Shown: positions 11,801 through 21,755 of the stretch, piece by piece
Position numbering within the stretch: position 1 is the stretch's first letter
Layout: each line of letters starts with the position of its first letter
Source: Girardinichthys multiradiatus
Taxonomy: Eukaryota; Chordata; Actinopteri; Cyprinodontiformes; Goodeidae
DNA length: 64,000 bases
Reading direction: 5' to 3'
Assembly: GCF_021462225.1 (NCBI RefSeq)
Contig: NC_061804.1
Span: 5,068,740-5,132,739 of the forward strand
Program-made: the position numbers and the translations under genes
Notes under the pieces: generated by a model
Told to the model about the DNA's origin: nothing
Database searches by the model: none
The model's input: only the letters and a program-made list of their open reading frames with translations

Positions 11801-14800
11801 TACACAGATGTTCTGCAAAGTAGACATGTAGAGTTTCTGGATGTTTATTAATTATTAAGAATGAATTTCATGTTTTTTTGTATGACTTTTACTAATAACG
11901 GAATGTAGGAGGCGAAATCGGAATCTCATTAAATCCACAACAAACAGGGAGGAGAACGATGTGAGCTCTGGAAGCTCTTTATTAAAATAAACATGAATTT
12001 CTCTCCATCGCTTTGCCATGCTGTGCTTTCATAACATATACATTTGTTCATTTCTGTTTATTTGAATGATTATGACTTAAAGCTGAGGAAAATATTGTAT
12101 GAAACCAATTAAAAATGTTTTTTAATACAGAAACCTTATGATATGGCCTACATTATCATAGGGAAGACTCCTGACTAAACGTATACAGTGCTGTGAAAAA
12201 TTATTTTTGCTTTTCTGACACACTTAAATGTATTGGATCATCTAACTAATTTCAATACCAGTCAAAGGTAACCTTTATGGTTTTCCAAAGTTGGAAAAGA
12301 ACCTTAAAAAAAAATCAACCTGGATGTATGGAAAAGTGATCACCCCATACTTTAAATCATTATTAAACACTTTTCTGGAAAGCAGTTTAGTTTCACTCAC
12401 CACTCCCAGACTTGATTCCTGCAAGACCTGCAGAAATCCCTTAAACAGAACCTGTCTGACAACAAGAAGTAGACTAAAATGTCTCAAAAAGCACCACATC
12501 ATGCCTCAAGCTAAAGAGATTTAAGAACAAAAACAAAGACATTACTGAGACATTGAGACTCCAGGTAACCTCTTGGACCAGAACCTTCTCAGTAGTGACG
12601 GCTTGTCAGTAATTACTGTAGGAGCTCATCGACTCATCCAGGAGGTCACAAAGCATCCCAGAACAACATCTGAAGCACTGCAGGCGTCACCTTCCTCAGT
12701 CAAGATTGGAGTTCACGATTCAACAATGAGAAAGAGAGTTGGGGCAAAAAGGGTAGGAGAGATCCAAGGCCGAAACCAATGCTGACCCAAAAGACACAAA
12801 GACCCGTCTCACATCTTGATAATGCCCAGGACATTTTGGAAAATATTCAGTGGACCTTTTTAAAAGATGTGTCCCTTTACTTCTGGTTTAAAACTAGCAC
12901 AACAGTCAGAACTTCAGGGTGCTTCAGGACCCAGATGACCCGCCATAATTAGTGGACACATGAATTCTGCTGTAGAGGAAAATAATGAAGGAAAATGTCT
13001 GACCATCAGTCCATCAGCTTGAAATCAAGGGAACTCGGGTTATGCAGCAGGATCCGAAGCACACCAGCAAGACGACCTCTGACAGGCTCAAACACATGAA
13101 GGTTTTTAAACAGGCCTAGTCAAAGTCTAGACCTAAATTAAATTGAGATGCTGGAGAAGGACCTTAAAAAGGCGGTTCATGGTGGAAAATGGCACCAGAA
13201 CAAAGGGGCAAAGAAAGGACGGCCAAGATTACTTTACAGTGATATAAAAAGCTGATCACCAGTTGTTGCCACACAGCCAGTTTAGTTGTTAGTGGGATTA
13301 AATTTGCACACAGGACCAGGTTGGTTTGGAAAGTTATTTTCCAATGTTATATAAAGGTTGCATGAAGAAACTTTTATATTTAGTATTTATTCAGGTGATT
13401 TTGTCTGAAAACTTAAATAAGACACAAAAAGGCAAAAACAGGGAATCTGTAAGGGAGCAAATACTTTTCTTCTATAGTTTTTATTTAGCTCAAATGGAAA
13501 GAAAAGACCTCAGTGTAGTTTGTCTTTTTTATATGGAACAGCTTGAATCACGTGTATAGGAGCTGGTCCCAGTACCCAGTTTGTTTATGGTTTTCATGGA
13601 ACATATTTATTCACTGTTTAAAGCTGCTTCACTCAACTAATTTAGATTTCTGAATGTGAACGTCACTGAAACAGTCTGAAAGTATCGCCAGATCGAACCT
13701 TTGGTGAGGCAATGAGACGGAGAAAAAAAGGAGAAACAGTAAAACTCATTTTGGAGAGAAAAGCGAGTTAAAAAGCAACACAGATCAGCCGCCTCAGCTA
13801 GTTTTACACGGAGGCTGTCGGGCTTCATCTGTCCCACTTTTCATTCACTTTGAGCTGCATGCCGTGTACCGCCGAGCGAGAATCTGGGTCTTTTGCATGG
13901 ATTTGTGACTGGCACCCACTGTGGAAAGTTGAGTAAAGATTTGACTTTTCCAGCATCGGAGAGTTGCTTGACTGACAGAAGGCAGCTGCCGCTCCAAACA
14001 TCAGCCGCTGACACCGTTTCACTCTGACAACATACAGGGACCCACCAGGCAGAGATTACTACAGTACTGGTATTTTACACAACAGAACTGGAAAAACAGT
14101 AAACCGGTAATATGCTAATGCTCTGTAAACATGGAGCTACACAAGGAGTTTTCCATAGACATGGGCCAGTATGACTGTTTCCTTTTTATCACCGAACCTA
14201 AAATACAAATATATTAAAAAAGTTTATTCAAAACAGAAAGAAATAATTATTCCTACCGCTGGTAAAATAATCTAACAATGACTTTTACAAGTACCAGTTA
14301 TTAAATAGGCTACTTCAGGACACCAGATACATAGAGTAAGACTCATTTAATAACACTTTTAAGATATTAAAATTTATTGCTGCTCTCATCAAACTGACAG
14401 TGGAAAGAAATAGTATAAGTAACAATACCAGCATTACTTTTAATTTTTGGGAAACTAGACAATCCTACTATAGTTGTCATAATAAATTAAAATGAACAAT
14501 AATGGTAAACGGTAGCATAACTGCCCATCCCGAGTTTAAAGGACTCTGTTCAGTGTAGAATTTTCCAGTCGCATCCCAATAAAAAGGTGTGAAATAACCC
14601 TTTAATTGTAGTGACCATGTCTCTGACACCAACTTTAGGTCGACTAGCGGCTAACCTTTAGCTTATTGCAATATTCTCAGGGACTCAAAATAATCAGTTG
14701 AATGCCTGAGTAGCTTTACTGTGACTTTGAATCATTTCAACATAAGATCTTGAGCTAAGAGATCTCGTCACACCCCAAGCTGCCATCTGAATTGTGTCCA

Positions 14801-17800
14801 ATCGGACCAGGCAATGTTTTTCTGATCCATTATTATCCAACTTTGTGTGAACTCTGCTCTCAGTTACCATCTCTGTGCATTCAGAGATGGTATTCTGTGT
14901 ACCTCAGCTGTGTGTGTATATATATATATGTATGTATATATGTATATATATTTTTTTTTGCAGCAGCAGCAGCAGCAGCACGTGGCCTTTATTATTTTTT
15001 TGAAAGTAGGCAAACAGGAAGCAGGTTAGAGAGAGGAGGAAGACATGCAGCTACACACTGGATATTTTCACTATTTGGCACCATTCTCATTACACCTCAG
15101 AGAGATTTATTGTGAATTAACATCCCAGTAGATCAGTTTGTGGTGTCTGCTCACTTTGCATCTATTTAAGCCTGGGCCTGGGTTTTATGTAAATGGTTTA
15201 CTTTACCTTATGTTAAATGTGGGTAAAGTGAGACAAACCCACATCTCCAAGTTTGTTCTTCACCACTAAAAACTGATCCACGTTTACTGCTTCTGGTTCC
15301 TCTTCCAGGTGTGTTTGTTCCCCTTTGAACTCTGTGTGCTATTTGTTTGACTTTTGCAGATTTTTTTTTTCCCCCCTGAGCTCCACTTGCCTCTGAATTT
15401 TGATCAGCTGCCTCCTCCTCCTGCTAGGTGTGAAATAAAACATTTCTCACAGCTGCCACTTGCAAAATTTCATGAATCAGAACAGCCCGGTTCAGGCACA
15501 TGGAAAGCAGTTTCTTCTTCTTGATGTTCTGGTTTTTTTTTTTTTCAGCCTCGGCACCTGAGCTATGAATAATGAATGACTGCCTGAAATATTTACCCTC
15601 CACCCGCCCACCTTCCCACAGTTGTTTGCTTGAAGAAGTTTCTCCACACAGGTGTGGGTCTCAAACACCAACCTGCCAACTCCATTCTCCCCCCTCCCAA
15701 CTGTTATCACTCCTTACCAGCTCCAGCCCTGCTTGCTGGACGGGGAGTATTTGTCCATCAGTGCTGTGAGTTTGAGGAGAGACAGTTTCTGCAGCCGGAG
15801 GATCTGGGAAGCCGACTGGCTCTCCAGACCCGGACTGGAGGTCAAAAAGGTTAAGTCCTGCCTGCTGGACCAGCAGAGCTGCCGGTTCACCCTGTGGGAC
15901 ACACAACATAGATCTCAAACAGGAAAGGTATCAGAGTTATGCTGCAAAGGAAGAAGAATCGTTGTGAAGAAATACGTGTCCACTAAAACTGCAGAAAGTG
16001 TTGCAATGAGGAAACAAAAAAAAGTTAGTAAAAGGTTGTAAGTTCAAAGCTCCCCTGGAGAAAAAAATCTGGTGCTCAACAGGTCACAGGTAAGATTTAC
16101 AGATGCACTCCAACTGAAAGAGAAATAAGTTTGAGAGAAGCTACTTTAGTTTAGACCTGACTGTTATGTTGTGTTAATGTGAACTCCCTGCAGGTATGAA
16201 GTTACTGCCAGACTCCACTCTGTCCATTTATTAATTAAATGAAGGACATAACTAGGTACCTAATAAGGTACATATGTTTGTACTGAAGCTCATTTAATCT
16301 GCATGTAGCGACATACGGTTCTATTTAATAAATTAGAATATGTGTTCCGATGAGGTTTAAAAAAGTAACCTCAAAATGTAAAATAGGAACCTATACCTTC
16401 CAAAAAGTACCATGTAAGTTGGGAAAAGTAATCCATACCTTCTGAAAAGTAAAGTGTAAGTTTGTACATTTTGAGAAGTAATGTTTAAGTAAGTGGAAAA
16501 GTAGCGCTCAATTTCCATAAAGTAATGTTTAAGTTCTGAAAACTAACGTTTGACTATAGGAAAGTAATGTACAAGTTTCAGAAAGCCACTTGTGAGTTCT
16601 AATAAGTGATGCATAACATCTTAAAAGTAACCTGTAGGTTTGAAAAAGCAGTGTGTAATTTCAGAAATGTAACGTGTGAGTTTCAGAAAGTAACCTGGAA
16701 AGTGGTTTTTCACTAAATGGATTTATTCAGGTAAAACTCACCTCCTCCTGGGTTGCGGTGATTCGCTGATCTTCGACTCTTCAGTTACCTTCTCGGAGCA
16801 GTCCTCCTCCTCCTCAGGATGCTGCACGTCCAGGTGGATGTGGCTGGGGTAAGAGGAGCAGGGAGAAGGGCCAGAGGATCCGGGGGCTGGGGAGTTGTGC
16901 GAGGAAGAGGAGGAGCCTCTCTGACAATCGTCCTCTGAAATGTTTTCAGACCAGGAGACGACAAGCTGTTGGAGGTCATTGATTCGCTCCAGAACGCCGT
17001 CAAGGGCAGAGAAAACATCTTCATCTGCCATCAGTGGACTCACCTGTGAGCAGAGCAGGTTTGAATTATTCCCCATCAATGTGCAGAGAGTCTTTACAGC
17101 CTTCAGTGGCCACATTTAGCAAGTTCAAGCTTGGGGGGAAATAAAAGGAATTTGCTGATAAGTAATATTTCATAACTGTTTTCCCACCCACTGGTGCCGA
17201 ATCTTTATCAAACTTCATTCCAGGTGGCCTCTTCCATAATTCAGAAACCCATTTGAAGAGATTGATGAAAGTTGTCAGAGAAAACCGTGCAGCTTCAATC
17301 TCAGCTGGAATTTGATATTTCAGACTTAATGGGGAAAAGCTTCCACTCCAAAATTAGTCAAATTTAGCTGAGTGATCCATGATTGAATTACTGCTTTTAG
17401 TATAGAGTTTCATTTAAGGGTTTCTTTAAAAGCACAGCAGGAGAGCCAAAGGGTGGAAAAGGGTCATCTCGTTCACCTGGTTGGTTTTGGATCTGAATGC
17501 AGTTTTTATCTGATATTTAGTCTCCAGCCATGAGGAAGCTCAGCTTTTCAAGTATAAGAACACCTTAGAGTGCCTTGTGAAATTCATTTTGGTAATTAGT
17601 CTGTGGGTGTGGCTTATTAGACTAAGAAAATACTGAACAAGTCTTGAATTATCATGTTGTTTATACTAAAATGACTCCAAAACTCCAAAATGGAGAAGGG
17701 AATATAATCTGTAAACAAGAAAAACACTCAAATCTGCTGCTTCTTAATGGTTTGTGGCTCTGAATTTATTTCATTAACATAAGTGAACTATTTTAACTAT

Positions 17801-20800
17801 CGCACACTTAAAGTCTGATTATTTAGAGAGATCGAATATTAGCAGCCTAGATTTTATTTCATTTGAAAAAAGTTGGAAAAAACAGGCCTTATATCGACTA
17901 TGAGGGGAATTTTGTCATAAGCAATGAGAAAACCCGGCCCTCTTTGTAGCTCTGAAGCTCAGCCATACTTTACAATAGAAACACAGTTCACAGTTTAAAG
18001 GTTAGATTTTAACTGACTGAACTGGAGTTTTGATGACTTTTACTGTTTTGACACAATCACAGTTTAAGTCAAGTGATTTCTAGAGATTTCACCACAGAAT
18101 GTTGAGTTTAGAGTATGACGACATCACAGAATATTCTGAAATATTTATTTCTGTCTATTTTCACCCAGTTTGTCTGCCACCGTCATCGGTCCTGCAGTTT
18201 TTTGTGAAATCGCCCCAGAGTACGAAGAACGGACGTTCATCTTCCCCTGGTCTCACTGTAAATCTCTTTGAACTTGTCGTATCTCCTACATAAAACACTG
18301 TCGATACATTAAATTGTATACGTGTGCTCACAAGAAGACACTGCCACTCAAAGAGCAAGTTTCATGTCAATGTAGCCTACACTTCAATCTCTACTTGTCT
18401 CTGTGCTCCCTGCCACTGCTCCCAAAAAAGGCGGGAATAACCATAGCAACCAAAGGCCCTGCATTTCCTAACCGTTTTCCATGACTCTGCAGATTCTTCT
18501 TTCTTATGTTAATCCATCATGGCTGCCAACATAGACTGTAAAATCTCAGCATAGAATGAAATGAGAATTAAGCCAAGTGCAGAATTCAGTATTAGCGGTT
18601 AAAGGTCAAACTTCCGAGCTTCAAAGAATGATGGATTCATGGACAGTAGCTCCACAATATTCCCACAAAATTGCTTCTGTAATTTCATAATCATAAAGTT
18701 CAGTTACAATTATTTTTTGAATTTTTATTTTCACAGACCTTCTTGATCCATCAAGTCCAGCATCTGAACTGTAAAACCCACCTCTGATTCCTCACTGATC
18801 CGCTCCGCATCACTTCCGCTTCCACCATCTTCACCCTCAGAGAGCTGCACGTCGTCAGGCACGTTGTCGTAGACGCTCAGCCGGTGATCCAGCGCATCGA
18901 TTCGCGCCGAGGAGGACACTGGACTTTGGTCTCCACCGACCAGAGAGGACGCGCCCGGTCTGTTCCTGTGCCGCCCCCTGTAGCCGTGGAAGCTGCCGGT
19001 CCTCCAGTTGACGGAGGTGTTGTCAATGATCGGGGAGAGTAAGTGTTTGTGGGCAAGGGAGGTAGGGAAGGTCCCCGGTTTGTGTCCGTGGGGGACTTGG
19101 AAGACCAGGCTCTCATGGCTGCTGCTGCTGTTGTTGTTGTTGACCTGTTTCCTGAAGACCTGAGAGGTCCAATAGAACATTTAGGTCTTGGTTTAAAGGC
19201 GGAAGCAAAATGTAACAGCATGATAAAAAACTGGATGAAGCATTTATTAAAATCTGACCTCTGTATCTGTCTGGTTCAGGTTGTTCTGGCTCGTCCTGCT
19301 TTGCATCCCGACCCCACTGTTGGACCGTTTGCAGTTACTTTTGACCCGGGTGACCGGGCTGGGTGTGCTGACAGTGCTGCTGTTCTCTGATTGGCTGGTG
19401 CTACTGCTGCCACTGCTTATGGTATGAGAAGATGAGGGTGATGAAGACGAGTGGCTGTAGGGCTGAACCTGCAGACTGGAGACAGTAAAGGAGGACAAGT
19501 CTTTCAGGAACGGTTCTGACTGGTTTTAAAATCATCTCAGTTCAAGATTCTCTTCAGAAACAGTTTCCTCACTTTGACGGGTGAAGCTGCCTGTATATCC
19601 TTTCCTTGTGTCGGACCAGGACCGGGCCATTGGTGTCACGGCGGGTCCCACTGTGGCCGCCGGCTGCCCCCCTCAACCTCAGCTTCTCCATCTTCCTCAG
19701 CAGAGTGGTGCACTTCTTTCTTGGTGGTTTTTCTGGAAAACACACATCTGCTTCCAAACTTGCAGTGGACGATCCTCCGGTGGGGGAAGGGGGTCTGCTG
19801 AAAGACGTGTCCAGAGACGGGGTTCTGTTTGTGGAGGAGCAGCGGGAGGAGCTCCGGCTAGTCTCCGGTTCTTCTGTGGTGACAGCTGTGGAGGTGGAGA
19901 CCAAATCTCTGTGACCATCATGACGGTCGCTGTCTGTACTGCTGGAGCTCTGGATGGAGCAGACGTCCTGATGGTCATCACATAGCGACGCATCCTGTGG
20001 CCCTGGTGTCTCTTCAGTGGAGTTGATGCGTCGCCACAGTTTGGTCCGCTTGTCATAGGTCCAGTTTGGGCTGATGGCGCAATAGTCTTCCTCTTCCCAG
20101 TCATCTCCCTGCAGAAAGAAGTGCAGTTGCTTATTTGCTTCTAGCGTGCAAAACAAAACTCCGCTGATTTCTCCTTAGTTTTCGGGTTTGCTCCCAACAC
20201 TCACCCTGCGTTTGGATCTCCAAAGCTCCAGCCTCATTTCCATGCACTTATTTAAGGTCATCAATCGCCTGCAACCAAGAGAGGAACACAAAGTACATAT
20301 GAGGCTTGTCATCTTCAAGAGTAGTGATTCCCAACCTTTTTCCCAAGGTAGCCTCCCTTCTTTTCACTGGTATAAAAGCCCCTTTCTCAGTTTCCTCTCA
20401 AAACCGATTGCAAATCGCAAAGACCCACAAACAGATCCGCTGGATTTTACCTTTGCCATTCCTCAGGTGACATTTTTCTAACTTTTCCCTCCACTTTTCA
20501 AAGAAATCATCTAGTGACTGGAACTGCTGATTATCAGCTTGACGGCACTGACCCATCCCTGACTGATTGGAAACTGGGAAACAGCAGATTTCTTGGCGCT
20601 TCTCGAAAAATTGGGGAACGTGCTCAGCAAAATATCAAATCTGGAGCGAGGAAGGAGACATAAAAATCCAGCAGCTCTGTTTGTGCATTTATACAATCAC
20701 ATCTTTTTTTGGTCCGTGAACGCACCATAGCAAAGCAACACTCTTCGGTGTAGATGTTGTTACTGACAGAAAGAGACTCAATGTTTGTTACTTTCAGTAT

Positions 20801-21359
20801 CAGTTAAGTGGTTAAAATGAAATCAGATGAAGCGCAGGGATGTTAGAAGCCATTTTAAAAGGAAACTTTATTTTCTTGAACATGTTGAGACATGTCCAAG
20901 AAAATAAAGACGTGGTTCATTCAGGCAGCAAGAGAGAGCAAGACCTTCATAAGATAACAGCAAGGCTAAACAAATTGCAAAAAAGTTGTTTTTTGCAATT
21001 TGTTTTTGCTACTTCATGTCAATCTTATACTGTCAGACCAATAAAAACAGGATTCTTTATGAAATAATTGAAACTGAAAAACAAACGTTGTCAGAAATGA
21101 GCGGATGATTTGTTACCTGCACAGTGAGTCGAGAGAATCTTTATCCAGGAAGCTGTGATCCTCTTTTGCCGCCTCAGTGTCGATGGGGAACCTGCCGTCT
21201 GACACACATTAAAAAAAACAAATGGTCACCTTAGGGAACACCGAATATCACCCTTGTTGTAAAGCACAGGATCAACCACATATTTACCTTTAAATAACTG
21301 CACATATTGAGGGAAGCCAGCGGCTCGCAGCCAGTCACAGGCCTCCTTGGCTTCAATCT
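2694..21359 (-). CDS. dlc1-like: DLC1-like RhoGAP with SAM and START domains, 16 exons, 5' end missing
   Basis: By family knowledge, DLC proteins are cytoplasmic and focal-adhesion proteins that speed GTP hydrolysis on RhoA-type GTPases. The sequence shows 16 exons whose phases agree throughout, totalling 3218 coding bases (about 1071 residues plus a split first codon) and ending in a TGA at 2694-2696. Approximate residue positions in this fragment: SAM 1-72; Ser-rich linker 73-600; RhoGAP 625-840 with arginine finger in LFRKPG; START 870-1065. A tensin-type motif LSVYDNVP and an LD-type helix LDGVLERINDLQ are present. The DLC1 motif RRDSGVGASLTR is not found where expected, between exons 7 and 8. 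STVSTPSPVTR and NQMTPTNVAVCLAPSLF favour DLC1, while the ending ETKI resembles STARD13/STARD8. The start codon and promoter lie upstream of 21359. Human short DLC1 is about 1091 residues, so little is missing. Which paralogue this is remains inferred. Confidence 0.93.
2990..3300 (+). mobile_element. Tc1/mariner fragment in the last dlc1-like intron
   Basis: The plus strand carries a decayed copy of the region before the first catalytic Asp: readable as ALISLAAKRPMVTLEELQ with frameshifts, comparable to AAKRPMITLDELQ in the better-preserved element at 32.3-34.2 kb. GCACGGTGGTGGTGG at 3241-3255 echoes the KHGGG codons. It lies between exons 15 and 16 of dlc1-like. Confidence 0.65.
3527..3700 (-). 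CDS. dlc1-like: dlc1-like exon 15: second half of START domain
   Basis: The exon is 174 bases. The acceptor is CTGATCAG at 3701-3702, set by phase: joined to exon 14 it gives R-TWQADPSCG, aligned with R-TWRTNLPKG. It then encodes YLLEPTGTIKTRLTHLCRTD, the conserved YL(I/M)EP...L(T)H.CR(A/I)D strand. Donor GTACCA. Confidence 0.92.
4501..4730 (-). CDS. dlc1-like: dlc1-like exon 14: first half of START domain
   Basis: The exon is 230 bases with acceptor TGACCTCAG and donor GTAATG. It encodes PLWMWRGSVEVDAPQQDLLH, LLRDQQLWEANL and DTEVYRYTLQ, matching the family pattern of an LW...EV strand, LL(R/K)(E/D)..LW helix and (E/D).EIY.Y strand. The usual MAPHP(A/S)RD is replaced by a diverged stretch. 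Confidence 0.93.
5332..5517 (-). CDS. dlc1-like: dlc1-like exon 13: linker entering START domain
   Basis: The exon is 186 bases, phase 0 at both ends, acceptor TCTCTGCAG and donor GTTAGC. Sequence is weakly conserved except the end, LLSDARDRSG and ENVELAFKK, which aligns with the family segment before the START beta strands. Identified mostly by position, phase and this tail. Confidence 0.85.
5594..5711 (-). CDS. dlc1-like: dlc1-like exon 12: end of RhoGAP
   Basis: The exon is 118 bases with acceptor TTGTTGCAG and donor GTATTC. It encodes SLGRPDQRDLSENLAATQGL and ITEAQRLFQ, the last RhoGAP helices as in all DLC/STARD RhoGAPs. Confidence 0.94.
5712..7674. other. dlc1-like intron, no gene seen
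   Basis: No coding sequence or recognisable element. A short perfect hairpin is present: GACCTATAAAA at 6790-6800 and its complement at 6806-6816 with a 5-base loop. Confidence 0.5.
7675..7888 (-). CDS. dlc1-like: dlc1-like exon 11: RhoGAP C-terminal half
   Basis: The exon is 214 bases with acceptor ACTTGCAG and donor GTGAGC. It encodes LLLPDENREALRTLLFFL and NQMTPTNVAVCLAPSLFHLN, including the conserved Asn and Pro that help form the GTPase-binding surface. It is uninterrupted. Confidence 0.95.
8954..9152 (-). CDS. dlc1-like: dlc1-like exon 10: RhoGAP core with arginine finger
   Basis: The exon is 199 bases with acceptor CTGTCAG and donor GTGAGC. It encodes LFRKPG, which carries the catalytic arginine finger, then YEGQSAFDVADMVKQYFRDL and PEPLFTSKL, the most conserved part of the family. 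The catalytic Arg is intact, so GAP activity is plausible. Confidence 0.96.
9314..9476 (-). CDS. dlc1-like: dlc1-like exon 9: start of RhoGAP
   Basis: The exon is 163 bases with acceptor TTTTGCAG and donor GTAAAC. It encodes VFGVPLLVSVQQTGEPLP and YLRTECLDQ, the beginning of the RhoGAP fold. The preceding basic segment is more diverged than in mammals. The intron before it, 6.2 kb, is the gene's longest in the window. Confidence 0.93.
9477..12187. other. dlc1-like intron, AT-rich, no gene seen
   Basis: Between exon 9 and the Tc1 relic the sequence is AT-rich. Open frames such as 10397-10600 and 11172-11411 (minus) have no recognisable domain or splice context. Confidence 0.5.
12188..13485 (+). 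mobile_element. decayed Tc1/mariner element in the 6.2-kb dlc1-like intron
   Basis: The left end carries CAGTGCTGTGAAAAATTATT, a familiar Tc1-type terminus, and the right side ends near a degenerate complement (GGAGCAAATACTTTTC at about 13455-13470). Between them are broken transposase-like blocks. All reading frames are interrupted. Related fragments occur at 45630-45830 and 60595-61060. Confidence 0.7.
14917..14982. repeat. TA/TATG microsatellite followed by (CAG)6
   Basis: An alternating TATA/TATG tract runs into a T9 stretch and then six CAG units at about 14961-14979. It lies in the intron between dlc1-like exons 8 and 9. The overlapping open frames that read Gln or Ala runs are repeat artefacts. 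Confidence 0.9.
15718..15891 (-). CDS. dlc1-like: dlc1-like exon 8: pre-GAP segment
   Basis: The exon is 174 bases with acceptor TCCCACAG and donor GTAAGG. It encodes LSLLKLTALMDKYSPSSKQG, close to DLC1 SLLKLTALLEKYTPSNKHG. The final TG joins the first G of exon 9 to restore a Trp codon. Confidence 0.92.
16390..16692. repeat. degenerate 21-22-bp minisatellite
   Basis: About 14 imperfect head-to-tail units of 20-23 bases (a few longer) can be laid out by eye, with an approximate consensus AAAAGTAATGTGTAAGTTTC. Units vary by substitutions and small indels, suggesting age. It sits in the intron between dlc1-like exons 7 and 8 and ends about 50 bases from exon 7. Confidence 0.75.
16742..17043 (-). 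CDS. dlc1-like: dlc1-like exon 7: LD-type motif and acidic linker
   Basis: The exon is 302 bases with acceptor CTCACAG and donor GTGAGT. It encodes DEDVFSALDGVLERINDLQ, aligned with the LD-like talin/FAK-binding helix of DLC1 but with Gly in place of the second Asp. SHIHLDVQ matches the conserved IHLDV. It ends in PQPRRR where DLC1 has an ERRDSGVGASLTR block; the DSGVGASL part is absent here. Confidence 0.9.
17044..18781. other. dlc1-like intron, no gene or element recognised
   Basis: Mostly AT-rich sequence without a convincing repeat. Open frames near 18099-18358 have no recognisable content. Confidence 0.5.
18782..19159 (-). CDS. dlc1-like: dlc1-like exon 6: linker with tensin-type YDNVP motif
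   Basis: The exon is 378 bases, phase 0 at both ends, donor GAG/GTGGGT. It encodes HKPGTFPTSL, VNWRTGSFHG and LSVYDNVP, all DLC hallmarks; the last corresponds to the tensin-SH2 binding segment described for DLC1. A short trinucleotide repeat near 19118-19143 gives runs of Asn and Ser just after the start. The acceptor could instead be the CAG 15 bases further in, which also keeps frame. Confidence 0.88.
19259..19475 (-). CDS. dlc1-like: dlc1-like exon 5: serine-rich linker with STPSPVTR block
   Basis: Acceptor follows CTGTCTCCAG; a second AG seven bases downstream would break the phase and was rejected. The exon is 217 bases, donor GAG/GTCAGA. The block SQSENSSTVSTPSPVTR is the strongest single sign of DLC1 rather than STARD13 or STARD8. 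The following GVGM resembles the conserved RVGM position. Confidence 0.88.
19573..20108 (-). CDS. dlc1-like: dlc1-like exon 4: serine-rich linker
   Basis: Acceptor follows TTTCTGCAG and donor is AAA/GTGAGG. The exon is 536 bases. It opens with GDDWEEEDYCAISPNWTYDK, corresponding to the DLC segment with CAIS and W-T residues, then a low-complexity Ser/Thr/Arg stretch. A basic segment LLRKMEKLRLRG near the end matches the conserved LLKRMESLKL of DLC1. Mostly disordered by composition. Confidence 0.9.
20205..20268 (-). CDS. dlc1-like: dlc1-like exon 3: end of SAM domain
   Basis: Acceptor follows GGTTGCAG and donor is GTGAGT. The exon is 64 bases and too short to show as a clear ORF. It encodes RRLMTLNKCMEMRLELWRSK, the last SAM helix and basic tail, and leaves phase 0. 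Confidence 0.9.
20725..20967 (+). repeat. unclassified interspersed repeat, copy 1
   Basis: Blocks such as ACTCTTCGGTGTAGATG, GTTGTTACTG, ACATGTCCAAGAA and AGAGAGAGCAAGACCTTC recur in the same order at 28535-28735. The copies differ by substitutions and indels. Class unknown; an old LTR is possible. This copy lies in a dlc1-like intron. Confidence 0.6.
20968..21005. repeat. perfect 17-bp inverted repeat (hairpin)
   Basis: AAACAAATTGCAAAAAA and its exact complement are separated by a 4-base loop GTTG. It directly follows copy 1 of the unclassified repeat, in the intron between dlc1-like exons 2 and 3. Confidence 0.9.
21117..21198 (-). CDS. dlc1-like: dlc1-like exon 2: middle of SAM domain
   Basis: Acceptor follows GTGTCAG and donor is GTAACA. 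The exon is 82 bases and keeps phase. It encodes FPIDTEAAKEDHSFLDKDSL, matching the second half of the DLC/STARD SAM fold. Confidence 0.9.
21288..21359 (-). CDS. dlc1-like: dlc1-like exon 1 of those found: start of SAM domain
   Basis: Acceptor follows TTTCCAG and donor is GTAAAT. The exon is 72 bases, phase 1 in and phase 1 out. It encodes IEAKEACDWLRAAGFPQY, the first SAM helices, nearly identical to the vertebrate DLC family. The exon begins in mid-codon, so at least one further 5' exon must exist upstream. Confidence 0.9.
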
Positions 21360-21650
21360 CTGGAAACACAAAGCAAAACTGCCTCAGTTAAATTAGAACC
21401 CCTTCATGATTCTAATGCTACCAGATACTTGCACTCAATCATTCAACTGTTTGTTCAACCTTTGGTATTCAGTAGAAAACCTTATTTTTATCTGACCCTT
21501 AAAAGAAGACACTGTAATAACTGCTGAGAGGTATGACTGAGGCTCCTCCTTACCTGACATCCAGCTTTGATAATGAGTAGACTTATCTCCAGAATCTATC
21601 TTGAAGAAACATCCAGAAACTGATATATTTTGCGTAAAGATGGCAGCTTC

Positions 21651-21755
21651 TGGGGTGTCGTGTGGCTAAGTGGTAGAGCAAGCGCACCATGTTCTAAGGG
21701 TAAAGGTCTTGACGCACCCGTCCTGGGTTTAATTCCCAAGCCTGGGCCATTAACT
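21651..21755 (+). mobile_element. tRNA-derived SINE head fragment
   Basis: TGGCTAAGTGGTAGAGC (A-box-like) and GGGTTTAATTCCC (B-box-like) are about 50 bases apart, followed by a CTGGGCCATT segment seen in the related fragments at 54548-54622 and 56470-56612. It lies just upstream of the first dlc1-like exon found. Confidence 0.65.

Noticed and set aside
14792..15115. Plus-strand frame with Tyr, Phe and Ala runs
   Set aside because: Produced by a TA/TATG microsatellite and a CAG tract.
15652..16041. 129-codon plus-strand frame
   Set aside because: It overlaps exon 8 on the opposite strand and runs into intron sequence; no homology.
18877..20104. Several long open frames on both strands over the linker exons (for example 19581-19985 plus, 19697-20104 minus)
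   Set aside because: They are alternative frames of GC-rich, Ser-rich dlc1-like exons 4-6; the chosen frame alone joins with correct splice phases and matches DLC1.
21651..21755. Possible tRNA gene
   Set aside because: Box A and B resemble a tRNA, but no cloverleaf with paired acceptor stem is apparent and the sequence continues into a SINE body.
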